A DNA stretch of 64,000 nt from contig NZ_RAQK01000001.1 in NCBI RefSeq assembly GCF_003610455.1, positions 1,178,001-1,242,000 on the forward strand. The letters run 5' to 3'. Positions 45,822 to 55,600 of this stretch are shown piece by piece; within the stretch, counting starts at the first letter, position 1; every line of letters starts with the position of its first letter. Source of the stretch: Sulfitobacter guttiformis (GTDB taxonomy: Bacteria > Pseudomonadota > Alphaproteobacteria > Rhodobacterales > Rhodobacteraceae). The notes under the pieces were generated by a model, which worked only from the letters and a program-made list of their open reading frames with translations, was not told the origin of the DNA and did no database searches. The translations under genes were made by a program, and so were the position numbers.

Positions 45822-46784
45822 ATGACCCAGTATATGGATTTCGAAAAACCCCTCGCCGAGATCGAGGGAAAAGCGGAAGAGCTGCGCGCAATGGCGCGGC
45901 GCGATCCGGGAACAGACATGACCGCTGAGGCAAAGGCGCTTGATGCAAAAGCGGCCAAGATGCTGGACGATCTTTATAAAAACCTCACGCCGTGGCGGAA
46001 GTGTCAGGTGGCACGCCACCCCGACCGCCCCCATTGCAAAGACTACATCGAGGCGCTTTTTACGGAATACACCCCTCTGGCCGGTGACCGCAACTTTGCC
46101 GACGACCACGCCGTGATGGGCGGTCTTGCGCGCTTCCACGATAAGCCGGTGATGGTAATTGGCCATGAAAAAGGCAACGATACGAAATCGCGTATCGAAC
46201 GGAACTTTGGCATGGCCCGCCCCGAGGGCTATCGCAAGGCCGTGCGCCTGATGGAAATGGCCCACCGCTTTGGCCTTCCCGTCATCACACTCGTCGATAC
46301 GCCCGGCGCCTATCCAGGCAAAGGCGCCGAAGAACGCGGCCAATCCGAGGCGATCGCCCGCGCCACACAGAAATGCCTTGAAATCGGTGTCCCGCTAGTG
46401 AGCGTGATCATCGGTGAAGGTGGATCGGGCGGCGCTGTCGCGTTCGCCACAGCCAACCGCGTCGCAATGCTCGAACACTCTGTGTACTCCGTCATCTCCC
46501 CCGAAGGCTGTGCTTCGATCCTGTGGAAAGATGCCGAGAAAATGCGCGAGGCAGCCGAGGCCCTGCGCCTCACAGCCCAAGACCTCAAGCAGCTCGGCGT
46601 GAATGACCGCATCATCCCCGAGCCGAAAGGCGGCGCGCACCGCGACCCTCAAAAGGCCATCGCGGCTGTCTCCGAAGCTATTTCCGAAATGCTGAAATCG
46701 CTTGAGGGCAAAAGCCCAAAGGCTCTGATCAAAGACCGCCGCGAGAAATATCTAGACATGGGTGATCGCGGGTTGGCCGCCTGA
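45822..46784 (+). CDS. accA: Acetyl-CoA carboxylase carboxyltransferase subunit alpha
   Basis: The 320-aa protein begins [17 protein letters not shown] and contains [33 protein letters not shown] and [11 protein letters not shown], the carboxybiotin and CoA-binding loops. With AccD it transfers carboxyl from biotin-BCCP to acetyl-CoA, the first step of fatty-acid synthesis. Length and motifs are complete. Confidence 0.97.
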   Translation: MTQYMDFEKPLAEIEGKAEELRAMARRDPGTDMTAEAKALDAKAAKMLDDLYKNLTPWRKCQVARHPDRPHCKDYIEALFTEYTPLAGDRNFADDHAVMGGLARFHDKPVMVIGHEKGNDTKSRIERNFGMARPEGYRKAVRLMEMAHRFGLPVITLVDTPGAYPGKGAEERGQSEAIARATQKCLEIGVPLVSVIIGEGGSGGAVAFATANRVAMLEHSVYSVISPEGCASILWKDAEKMREAAEALRLTAQDLKQLGVNDRIIPEPKGGAHRDPQKAIAAVSEAISEMLKSLEGKSPKALIKDRREKYLDMGDRGLAA

Positions 46785-46831
46785 TTACCCTTTTTCCCAT
46801 CGCGACAAACCTCCCGGGCGCGCTCACGATT

Positions 46832-47263
46832 GTGACGCGTCCGCAGATGCTACATGACGATATCAAAACTACCAGATCCGCAGGCGTAACCACTCTTATC
46901 TCCCTTCTAGAACCCGACGAGGCCAAAAGATGCGGTCTCGAAAAAGAAGCCGAGATCTGCAACAGCTTTGACATTACTTTCCAGAACTATCCAATTCGCG
47001 ACATGCATCTTCCCGAGCCAGCAGCCTTCGCCGCATTCGCTGAACAGATCGCCATCCGCATCCGTGCCGGCGAAAATGTTGCCTTGCATTGCTACGCCAG
47101 CATCGGCCGCTCCGGCATGCTTACCTGTGCAATTCTCGGCCACTTTGGATATATCGGCGCTACAGCAATCGCGCATACCAGCAAGATGCGCGGCCAGCAG
47201 ATACCTGACACACCCCAACAAGTTGAGTTCATCACACAAATCATGGAAAAACCTTGCCTCTGA
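46832..47263 (+). CDS. Protein-tyrosine/dual-specificity phosphatase-like protein
   Basis: The 143-aa protein has the Cys-phosphatase loop HCYASIGRSG (CX5R), with a possible general-acid Asp in the YPIRDMHLP loop upstream. It resembles small dual-specificity phosphatases. The start is uncertain: GTG 46832 is the first accepted start codon, but family-like sequence (LFPIATNLPGALTIVTRPQ) extends upstream to the accA stop without an ATG. It probably shares the accA transcript. Confidence 0.78.
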   Translation: MTRPQMLHDDIKTTRSAGVTTLISLLEPDEAKRCGLEKEAEICNSFDITFQNYPIRDMHLPEPAAFAAFAEQIAIRIRAGENVALHCYASIGRSGMLTCAILGHFGYIGATAIAHTSKMRGQQIPDTPQQVEFITQIMEKPCL

Positions 47264-47327
47264 TGTGACTCAACTTTCTGCAGTTTTCCGGTAAGCTCAA
47301 GTTTCGCAGGTGTAGAATGCGGTGCGT

Positions 47328-47978
47328 TCAACTCGCCAGCATCCGCAACCCCTGCGTCACATCCGAACGCACCGCAAGGCGAAGTCCGGGCTCGTCCCCC
47401 GCCCGCAAGGCCGCAATAATCAGCTTGTGGAAGTGCGGCGGATCAGTGCGCCGTAGGCGGCCATAAAGCGCGCGCATTGTCGGTCCCATCTGAAGCCAGA
47501 CAGTCTCTGCCATTGCCAGCATCGCTGGCGCTTGGGCGCGGAGGTAAAGTGTGCGATGAAATTCCAGATTGGTACGGATATAGCCGACGGCATCACGCTG
47601 CACGACCGCCTCGGCCACTTTCGCATTTATGTTCTGCAACCGTTCAATAAGCGCAAGATGCGCACGTGGCAGGGCCCGGCTGGCCAGCTCCACCTCAATC
47701 AGCGCACGCAGTGCCGCCAACTCCTCGATTCGCTCGTTGCTCAGCAGGGGTGTAGAAATCCGCCCCGAGTTCGACATGCTCAAAGCTCCTTCAGCCACCA
47801 GCCTCCGGACGGATTCCCGTGCAGGTGTCATGGACACGCCGTATTCCTTGCCGAGCCCCCGCAGCGTCAGGGCGTGCCCAGGCGGAATATCTCCGTGCAT
47901 GATCCGCGACCGCAAGTGGCGGTACACACGGTCATGGGCTAGCGGGGCAGGGTCTACTGGACGGGGGATCAAACTCAT
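47328..47978 (-). CDS. GntR-family regulator, FCD/FadR subgroup
   Basis: The 216-aa protein has an N-terminal winged helix (LTLRGLGKEYGVSMTPARESVRRL) and an all-helical FCD ligand domain (about 85-216) with the RTNLEFHRTLY stretch that supplies metal or ligand contacts. The effector is unknown. ATG 47978 is chosen. It lies divergent from sugE and could control it, but no operator was recognised. Confidence 0.87.
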   Translation of the reverse strand: MSLIPRPVDPAPLAHDRVYRHLRSRIMHGDIPPGHALTLRGLGKEYGVSMTPARESVRRLVAEGALSMSNSGRISTPLLSNERIEELAALRALIEVELASRALPRAHLALIERLQNINAKVAEAVVQRDAVGYIRTNLEFHRTLYLRAQAPAMLAMAETVWLQMGPTMRALYGRLRRTDPPHFHKLIIAALRAGDEPGLRLAVRSDVTQGLRMLAS

Positions 47979-48107
47979 ATCCGATTTGTGATCACAACGC
48001 TGGACAGCGTCAAGAGATCTCTTAAGACACAAAGAGAATTGCCCTTGGCGCGGCCCCCGTAACAGAAGATATTCAGTTTCAAAACAATGCGCTAAAAAGG
48101 AAATGAA

Positions 48108-48422
48108 ATGAACCCGTGGATCCTTCTAATCATCGCTGGTCTGCTGGAGGTCGTTTGGGCAAGTGCGCTGAAAGCATCAAACGGCTTTACGATTCTCGGC
48201 CCCAGTTTGCTGACAGGCATTGCTGCATTCGTCAGCTTCGGGCTGCTAGGCCTCGCGATGAAGGAATTGCCCCTCGGCACTGCTTACGGTGTCTGGGTCG
48301 GCATTGGCGCAATCGGAGCGGCAATCGCGGGGATTGTCATGTTTGGAGACGCAGCAACACCCTTGCGCTTTGCAGGAATCGCCCTCGTCACCGCAGGCAT
48401 AATCGCGCTAAAACTGGCCTAA
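48108..48422 (+). CDS. SugE-type small multidrug resistance protein (guanidinium exporter family)
   Basis: The 104-aa protein has four transmembrane helices. The essential membrane Glu is in GLLEVVWASALKAS, and the Gdx/SugE-like segment is LPLGTAYGVWVGIGAIGAA. Members export guanidinium or quaternary ammonium ions by proton antiport. AAGGA precedes ATG 48108. It converges with the next gene, overlapping by 4 nt. Confidence 0.88.
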   Translation: MNPWILLIIAGLLEVVWASALKASNGFTILGPSLLTGIAAFVSFGLLGLAMKELPLGTAYGVWVGIGAIGAAIAGIVMFGDAATPLRFAGIALVTAGIIALKLA

Positions 48423-49105
48423 AATTTATAGCGGTGCAGGGTGCTGCCATGAAGTCGCAGCCATCCACGCGCAGCGGCGTAATCGCCGTAGATTCGCGTG
48501 ACTTCATCCCAAAATGCCTGCGAGTGATTCATTTGCGCCAGATGCGCGACCTCGTGCGCCGCCACGTAATCCAGCACTTCTGGCGGCGCCATCACCAGCC
48601 GCCATGAATACATCAACCCACCGTCCGAGGTACATGACCCCCAGCGTGAGCGGGTATCGCGCAATGAGAGCCGAGCATAGGACCGACCCAGAATTGCTGC
48701 GTAGTCATCGCTCGCACCGGCCAGCCGGTCGCGGGCAATCTCACGCAGATGCGCACCCAACCGCGCACCTACACGCTCCGCCGGGCCGGGCACAAAAATG
48801 CCCTCCGGCGTTATCTGGACCCTCCGCCCTTTGCCCGCGCTTATACGGTACATCTTGCCGCTCAAGGGCAACTCCGATCCAAGACCTACAAGCACATCAT
48901 CCCCTCGTGCCTCAAGATGCTTGCGAATCCATTCCTCCTTGCTGCGGGCAAAATCCAGCGCTTCGCGTTCCGCCAGCCTTTTAGGCATGGTCAGCGTTAC
49001 CCGCCCGTCCAGCTGGCTGATGCGCAGCGATATGCGCTTTGCCTGCGCAGAGCGCCGCAAGATCAGGGGAATGGGCGGATCACCGGGCAGATGCGGGTCA
49101 GACAT
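48419..49105 (-). CDS. YgjP-like (DUF45/SprT-type) metallohydrolase
   Basis: The 228-aa protein has the zinc motif HEVAHLAQMNHSQAFW near the C-terminus and the conserved LRDTRSRWGSCTSDGG segment typical of YgjP/M48-like proteins. Some YgjP members act as UTP pyrophosphatases; protease activity is unproven. No signal peptide. It overlaps the sugE stop by 4 nt and is divergent from the TIGR02300 gene. Confidence 0.87.
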   Translation of the reverse strand: MSDPHLPGDPPIPLILRRSAQAKRISLRISQLDGRVTLTMPKRLAEREALDFARSKEEWIRKHLEARGDDVLVGLGSELPLSGKMYRISAGKGRRVQITPEGIFVPGPAERVGARLGAHLREIARDRLAGASDDYAAILGRSYARLSLRDTRSRWGSCTSDGGLMYSWRLVMAPPEVLDYVAAHEVAHLAQMNHSQAFWDEVTRIYGDYAAARGWLRLHGSTLHRYKF

Positions 49106-49236
49106 GCAAGTTACTCAAGAGGGGGCAGAAGGGGGTCAGACGGCTTTGGGCTGGACAGCCTCCCCTGCTTATGGCAATTGCCCATGAAACTAAAGTCACA
49201 TCATCCGTCACTGGACCAGTATCAAAGGGGAAATCC

Positions 49237-49566
49237 ATGCCCAACGAAGAATGGGGAACCAAGCGCCTGTGCCCCACCACGGGCAAGCGTTTCTACGACC
49301 TGAACAAGAATCCGATTATTAGCCCCTATACGGGCGAAGTCGTCGAAGTCGACCAGTCCAAATCGCGCATGATTGCCGCCGACGCGGAAGACGCGGCGAC
49401 AGCAAAAGCAAAAGCATCCGAGGTCACCACAGACGATGATGATCTGGTAGATGACGAAGACGTTGATGTGGATCTGGACGATGATCTGCTGGACGACGAT
49501 GAGGATGACGATGATACTGTACCGCTTGATGAAATCGCGGACGTAGCGTCGAACGACGACGACTAA
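49237..49566 (+). CDS. TIGR02300 family acidic protein
   Basis: The 109-aa protein begins MPNEEWGTKRLCPTTGKRFYD, the N-terminal signature of TIGR02300, and is followed by a disordered tail made almost only of Asp, Val, Leu and Glu (about 65-109). The single Cys with the GTKRLCPTTG context may be half of a metal site. Function unknown. AAGGGG precedes ATG 49237; the long frame from 49039 is rejected. Confidence 0.86.
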   Translation: MPNEEWGTKRLCPTTGKRFYDLNKNPIISPYTGEVVEVDQSKSRMIAADAEDAATAKAKASEVTTDDDDLVDDEDVDVDLDDDLLDDDEDDDDTVPLDEIADVASNDDD

Positions 49567-49573
49567 ACATTGT

Positions 49574-49611
49574 GGCGGCGGGATTTGCGTTTTTCGCTTG
49601 ATCCCGCCGCC
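49574..49611 (+). terminator. Hairpin after the TIGR02300 gene
   Basis: GGCGGCGGGAT and ATCCCGCCGCC form a perfect 11-bp stem with a 16-nt loop, 7 nt past the stop codon. No T-run follows directly, but the stem is strong. Confidence 0.6.
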
Positions 49612-49698
49612 GCTTGTGCCTAGTACACGGCGCATCGGCCCACGCTGGGCCACACCAGACACCCCTATAAGGGTGGACCAGACCACGCTTGCGTGACT

Positions 49699-49774
49699 GG
49701 GGCATTAGCTCAGCTGGGAGAGCGCCTGCATGGCATGCAGGAGGTCAGCGGTTCGATCCCGCTATGCTCCACCA
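49699..49774 (+). tRNA. tRNA-Ala (anticodon GGC)
   Basis: A 76-nt cloverleaf with encoded CCA end. The acceptor stem GGGGCAT/ATGCTCC contains the G3-U70 alanine identity pair. The D-arm is TAGCTCAGCTGGGAGAGC. The anticodon arm CCTGC-ATGGCAT-GCAGG gives GGC, and the T-arm GCGGTTCGATCCCGC is normal. Reads alanine GCC/GCU codons. A possible -10 (TATAAG, 49666-49671) lies upstream. Confidence 0.97.
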
Positions 49775-49790
49775 AGCGTCTTACAAAGTA

Positions 49791-49822
49791 AGAGCGCCGG
49801 TTCGTTAGGTTATCCTCCACCA
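49791..49822 (+). repeat. Degenerate copy of a tRNA 3' end
   Basis: CCGGTTCG then CTCCACCA repeat the T-loop and acceptor/CCA end of the tRNA-Ala 48 nt upstream, with 10 instead of 11 nt between them. A small hairpin (CTTAC-AAA-GTAAG, 49780-49792) separates the two. It may be a remnant of a second tRNA or of an integration event at the tRNA. Confidence 0.4.
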
Positions 49823-49836
49823 AAGTTTCCCTATTA

Positions 49837-51129
49837 CTATTGAGGATACTTCGCTCTGCGGGCTTTATATAACCCGTCTACAAGAATCGCCCTGAAGTCA
49901 TTCACGTTCGTGCCCGTTGGTCCTGTAACAAACAGTCCGCCCACCGCGTCGAACGCCCCCCATGCATCATGCCGCCTCAGGGCATCTGCCGGATCGACAC
50001 CTGCCGCTCGCATAGCTGCCGCTGTACCCCCGCTTGCAAATGCCCCCGCGTTTTCTTCTGAGCCGTCGATCCCGTCAGTATCTGCGGCAAGCGCGGTAAT
50101 CCCTGCAATCCCGTCAATCTCTTGGGCAAAACCCAAGAGGAACGCCGTATTCCGGCCACCCCGCCCTCCCTTATGGCGCAGGGTCACTGTCGTCTCGCCC
50201 CCTGACAGAATAACCACGGGTGCCGTAAACGGACGGCCATGTGCAGCAACCTCGCGGGCGATCGCCGCGTGCATTTGGCCGATCACCTCTGCCTCCCCCT
50301 CGATTGCATCCGACAGAATCACTGCAGGAATACCTGCAGCCTGTGCCCGTGCTGCCGCAGCCTCCAGCGACAGGCGGGCCGAGGCGATAACCCGGACCTC
50401 GTTTCGCGCAAACAACGGATCATCGGGCCGTGGCGCAGCCGACAATGCGGCCAAAACAGCTTCAGGTATGACAATCTCCCGTGCCGCAATCATCGCCTGC
50501 GCTTCCGCCAGCGACACGCTGTCTGGCACTGTGGGGCCCGATGCAACTTGTGCGGGATCATCGCCAGGAACGTCTGACACGACCAGACTAATCACTCTTG
50601 CAGGATACGCAGCCGCCGCGAGCCTGCCCCCCTTGATTCCGCTGGCATGTTTACGGATCGCATTCATCACACCGATAGGTACGCCGCTGGCCAGCAATGC
50701 CTCACTCAGTGCCTGCTCGTCCGCCAGCGTCAGCCCCGTAGGCGGACACGGCAATAGCGCCGATCCCCCGCCACACACCAACGCCACCACCAGATCATCA
50801 GGCCCCAGACCCGCCACTGCATCGAATAGCGCGGCAGTTGCCACCATACCTTTTGCATCGGGCACAGGATGCGCCGCCTCCATCACACGGATATGTTTCG
50901 TTGGGCAGGCATAGCCATAGCGCGTGACCACAACACCTTCCAACGGCCCGTCCCACAAATCCTCAAAAGCTGCCGCAAGCTGCGCCGCCCCCTTGCCTGC
51001 ACCGACAACTACCAGCCGCCCCTTGGGGCGCTTTGGCATGTGCGGGCGCAACGCCTCACAAGCATCCGCCGCACTGACCGCAGCCTCGAACAGCCCTGTC
51101 AAAAACGCTTTCTTGTCTAGATCAATCAT
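49837..51129 (-). CDS. Glycerate 2-kinase / hydroxypyruvate reductase-type protein (DUF4147, TtuD)
   Basis: The 430-aa protein matches the GckA/TtuD family, with VVVGAGKGAAQLAAAFE at the N-terminus, LVCGGGSALLPCPP and VILSGGETTVTLRHKGGRGG in the middle. It phosphorylates D-glycerate to 2-phosphoglycerate. Older annotations call it hydroxypyruvate reductase. Its start overlaps the stop of the malonyl-CoA synthetase gene (ATGA), so the two are coupled. Confidence 0.88.
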   Translation of the reverse strand: MIDLDKKAFLTGLFEAAVSAADACEALRPHMPKRPKGRLVVVGAGKGAAQLAAAFEDLWDGPLEGVVVTRYGYACPTKHIRVMEAAHPVPDAKGMVATAALFDAVAGLGPDDLVVALVCGGGSALLPCPPTGLTLADEQALSEALLASGVPIGVMNAIRKHASGIKGGRLAAAAYPARVISLVVSDVPGDDPAQVASGPTVPDSVSLAEAQAMIAAREIVIPEAVLAALSAAPRPDDPLFARNEVRVIASARLSLEAAAARAQAAGIPAVILSDAIEGEAEVIGQMHAAIAREVAAHGRPFTAPVVILSGGETTVTLRHKGGRGGRNTAFLLGFAQEIDGIAGITALAADTDGIDGSEENAGAFASGGTAAAMRAAGVDPADALRRHDAWGAFDAVGGLFVTGPTGTNVNDFRAILVDGLYKARRAKYPQ

Positions 51130-52622
51130 ACGCCAAACTCCGCACGCAGAGCGGCCTTTTGTACCTTGCCCATCGTATTGCGCGGAAGCGCCTCCACGAT
51201 CCGGTATTCGCGCGGCTGCTTGAACCGCGCCAGCGCAGTGCCCACCGCCGTCTTCACCACCTCGAGATCAATCCGTTCACCAGCGCGCGCCACCAGCACG
51301 GCCAACGGCACTTCGCCCAGATCGCTGTGCGGCACACCGATCACCGCGCTCTCCAGCACGCCGTTCTGCGCATCCAGCAACTCCTCCAGCTCCTTGGGAT
51401 AAATATTGTATCCACCAGAAATAATCAGATCCTTACCGCGTCCCACAATTGTGACATAGCCATCGGCGTCCTGAACACCCAGATCCCCTGTGATAAACCA
51501 GCCATCTGGGCGCATCTCCTCTTCGGTTTTCTGTGGCATGTTCCAGTATCCCAGAAATACGTTCGGTCCCCGCACCTCCACCACACCCGTCTCGCCGCGT
51601 GGCAACTCGTTTCCGTGCGCATCCGCGATCCTCAGGGCCACATCCGGCAGGGGCAGACCCACCGTCCCTGCCCTCCGCTCTCCCTGATAAGGGTTAGAGG
51701 TATTCATATTCGTCTCGGTCATGCCGTAACGCTCGAGGATTTTATGCCCTGTCCGCGCCTCGAACGTCAGATGCGTATCGGCCAGAAGCGGCGCGGAGCC
51801 GGAGATGAACAGTCGCATGTTTGCAGTCAGATCACCGTCAAGCCGCGCATCGTCAAGCAGTCGGGTATAGAATGTTGGCACCCCCATCATCGCAGTCGCA
51901 CGCGGCATCCACTCGATCAGCTGCTCTACGTCCAGCTTGGGCAAAAATACCATTGCCCCACCTGACACGAGCATGACGTTCGTCGCGACAAACAGACCGT
52001 GCGTGTGGAAAATCGGCAGCGCATGCAGAAGTACATCTTCACGTGTAAACTCCCATAACTCTGCAAGCGTCACCGCATTCGAGATCAGGTTTTTCTGCGT
52101 TAGCATCGCCCCTTTGGAGCGTCCTGTGGTTCCGGAGGTATAAAGAAAAGCTGCCAGATTTTCCTCGTGGCGCTCTACCGTATCGAACGACCGCGGCTGT
52201 GCGTCCGCCGCTTTGCTCAGACTGCCACCACGATTATCCAGTGTTGCAAAGGCCGCGCCGGATGCTTGCGCCACAACGCGCAATTCAACATCCCGCGCCG
52301 GATCTCCCACTAACAGCGCCGCGCCACTGTCTTTCACAAAATAGCTGAGCTCAGCCGCTGTATAGGCCGTATTGAGCGGCAAAAACACCGCTCCCATTTG
52401 CGCACAAGCCGCATAAAGAGCCAGCATATCCGGGCATTTCGCGACCTGCACCGCGACACGGTCGCCTGCATGCACCCCCAATCCCCGCAATGCATGCGCA
52501 AGCTGCGCAGCACGTGCCAGAAACGCGCCATGCGTAATCACCTCACCGTCAGGCAGATATAAAAAAGGCGTTTCCTTGGCCGCATGTGGCGCAAACAGAG
52601 TATCGAAAAGGGGGTTCTTCAT
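51126..52622 (-). CDS. Malonyl-CoA synthetase (MatB-like acyl-CoA ligase)
   Basis: The 498-aa adenylate-forming ligase has the P-loop LYTSGTTGRSKGAMLTQ, a HALPIFHTHGLFVATNV segment characteristic of MatB, YGMTETNMN, GWFITGDLG and a C-terminal catalytic Lys in RNTMGKVQK. It activates malonate (possibly methylmalonate) to its CoA ester. It is the first gene of a two-gene unit with glycerate kinase. No malonyl-CoA decarboxylase gene is in view. Confidence 0.88.
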   Translation of the reverse strand: MKNPLFDTLFAPHAAKETPFLYLPDGEVITHGAFLARAAQLAHALRGLGVHAGDRVAVQVAKCPDMLALYAACAQMGAVFLPLNTAYTAAELSYFVKDSGAALLVGDPARDVELRVVAQASGAAFATLDNRGGSLSKAADAQPRSFDTVERHEENLAAFLYTSGTTGRSKGAMLTQKNLISNAVTLAELWEFTREDVLLHALPIFHTHGLFVATNVMLVSGGAMVFLPKLDVEQLIEWMPRATAMMGVPTFYTRLLDDARLDGDLTANMRLFISGSAPLLADTHLTFEARTGHKILERYGMTETNMNTSNPYQGERRAGTVGLPLPDVALRIADAHGNELPRGETGVVEVRGPNVFLGYWNMPQKTEEEMRPDGWFITGDLGVQDADGYVTIVGRGKDLIISGGYNIYPKELEELLDAQNGVLESAVIGVPHSDLGEVPLAVLVARAGERIDLEVVKTAVGTALARFKQPREYRIVEALPRNTMGKVQKAALRAEFGV

Positions 52623-52696
52623 GGGGATGCCTTTATGTTGAACACCCTACCTTAGCCCAGCACTTCGGTCGTGCAAATTGGTGAAAAATCTAGACA

Positions 52697-55600
52697 TCAG
52701 TGAAAGTCACGCGATTTGGGGATCACACGCACGTCACGCGGATGCTGCCGGCCGCCCGACACCTGCGAGGGCAGCGGGTTCGTCGGATGATCCCCGCGCA
52801 CAGTGATAGCAGGCACCCGTTCGTTCGCCAGTGTATCAAGGCGCGCAGTGCGGTCCTCCAACCGCTCCGCCACTACATGGATAACGCGTCCGTCCGTCTG
52901 CATGCGCCCATGTACCACCAGCAGGCGCGCGGTCATAATCAATGCGCGGTAATGCTCGAACAGCTTGGGCCATATCACAAGGTTTGCAACCCCGTCCTCA
53001 TCCTCGATTGTGATGAAACACACGCCCTTGGCACTGCCGGGTTTTTGCCGCACCAGCACCAGCCCCGCCAATGACACCCGTGCACCATGCCCCATATGAA
53101 TGAGGTTATGCGTGCTGCTAAACCCTTGCTTACGGAGCGAGCTCCGAAAAAACCCCATGGGGTGCGCCTTGAGCGATAACCGCAGCGTCTGGTAATCTGC
53201 CACCACATGCTCCGCCTGCGCCATGGCGGGTAAAACCGTCTCCGGCTCCGCCCCCTCTCCGGCCGCCTGCGCATGATCAAAAAGCGCCAGACGCGGTGCA
53301 TCGCGCAGCCCCTGCGCCTGCCAAAGCGCAGCGCGACGGTCGATCCCGCAGGAGCGAAACGCATCTGCCGCCGCCAGTTTGCCGATGATCCCACGGTCCA
53401 GCTTTGCCCGCGTTTTTACATCTCCCACGTCAACAAACGGCTCGTTGCGCGCGCCCATCACGCGCAGTGCCGCATCCATCCGCATGCCGTCAACCTGCCG
53501 CAACCCCAGTCGCAGCGCAAAGCCAGCAGCACTTGGCTCCAGCGTGCAATCCCAGTCGGAATAATTCACGTCTACCGCCCGCACCTCTACTCCGTGCTCG
53601 CGGGCGTCGCGCACAATTTGTGCAGGCGCGTAGAACCCCATTGGCTGCGAATTGAGCAGCCCGCAGGCGAAGGCTGCCGGATAATGGCATTTCATCCAGC
53701 TCGATACATAGACAAGTTTGGCAAAGCTCGCAGCGTGACTTTCGGGAAATCCATAATCGCCGAACCCTTTGATCTGGTTGAAACACCGCTGCGCAAACTC
53801 TTGGTCGTAGCCGCGCTCGGTCATCCGGCTCACCATCTTTTGCTGGAGCAGTTCGATGGTGCCACGCGACCGGAAAGTGGCCATCGCCTTGCGCAGCTCA
53901 TTGGCTTCCTTTGGCGTAAAGCGTGCCGCATCAATGGCAATCTTCATCGCCTGCTCCTGAAAAATCGGCACGCCCAAAGTGCGCCCGACGATCTTCATCA
54001 ACTCGTCCTGCGGATACTCGGGTCCAGGCGCGGGATAGCTGACCCCCTCTAGCCCCTGCCGCCTGCGCAAATAGGGATGCACCATATCGCCCTGAATCGG
54101 ACCCGGGCGTACAATCGCTACCTCAATCACCAGATCGTAAAACTTGCGCGGCCGCAGCTTGGGCAGCATCGCCATTTGTGCGCGACTTTCCACCTGAAAC
54201 ACACCCAGAGAATCCCCCGCGCACAGCATGTCATAGGTATCCTCATCGTCCGATGGTACAGACGCCAGATCATGCGAGATCCCATAGTGGGCGCGCATAA
54301 GATCAAACACACGCGCGATGCACGTCAGCATTCCCAGCGCCAGAATATCCACTTTGAAGATGCCCAGTGCATCAATGTCATCTTTGTCCCATTCGATAAA
54401 ACTGCGCTCGGGCATTGCGCCATTTCCAATAGGTACCATCTCGGTCAAAGGTCGCTCGGTCAGGATAAATCCGCCCACATGCTGGCTTAGGTGTCGGGGC
54501 ATTCCGGTCATTTGCCGCGCAATCGCGATAACGCGGCGCAGGTAGGGATCGCTCAGATCCATCCCCGCGTCACGCACACGCTCGTCTGCCATCTGCCCCT
54601 CGAAACTCCCCCAGACAGTGCTTGCCAGCTTCGAGGTCACGTCTTCACTGAGCCCCATCGCCTTGCCGACTTCGCGAATGGCAGAGCGCGGACGATAGTG
54701 GATTACTGTTGCACACAGCCCCGCCCGTTCCCGCCCGTATTTCGCATACATATACTGGATCACTTCTTCACGTCGCTCGTGCTCGAAATCCACGTCGATA
54801 TCGGGTGGCTCGTCGCGCTCCTCGCTCAGGAAACGCTCGAACAGCACATCATGCTCCTCAGGGTCCACCGCTGTAATCTCCAAGCAGAAACACACCACCG
54901 AATTGGCGGCAGATCCGCGCCCCTGACACAGAATCGGAGGGCAGGCCTCCTCACGCGCGAACCGTACGATGTCGTTGATGGTCAGGAAATACCGCGCAAT
55001 CTTTTTGGATCGGATGAGGTCGAACTCCTTTTCGATGATCCCCCGCACCCTCTCGGTCACACCGCTCGGATAGCGCCGCGCTGCGCCCTCCCACGTCAGC
55101 CGCTCCAGCTCCTCCATCGCTGTGCGCCCCTGCGGCACAATCTCGTGCGGGTACTCATATTTGAGGTCATCAAGTGAAAATTCACATCCGTCTGCCACTT
55201 CCCGCGTGGCACGGATTGCATGAGGCCAAGCGGCAAACAGACGGCACATCTCGGCAGGTGGCTTCAAATATCGCTCGGCATTCGCTTCCAGCAAGAACCC
55301 CGCGGTATCAATGGTCTTACCATGTCTGATGCAGGTCATCACATCCTGCAAAGGCCGGCGTGCCGGACTGTGATAAAGCACGTCGTTCGTCGCCAGAATG
55401 CCCAAGCCATGGGCCCGCGCAATCCTGTCCAGCCTGTTGATCCGCCCCACATCATCGCCACGGTAGAGATATGCCGCGCCCACATGACGCAACGTCGGCA
55501 GCGCGTTGCACAACCGCCCAAGCCCTGCCTCGAACACTTCCAGCTGTGCAGGGGGCATCACGACCAACTGTACGCCCTTGCTGTGCGTTGCCACCATTTC

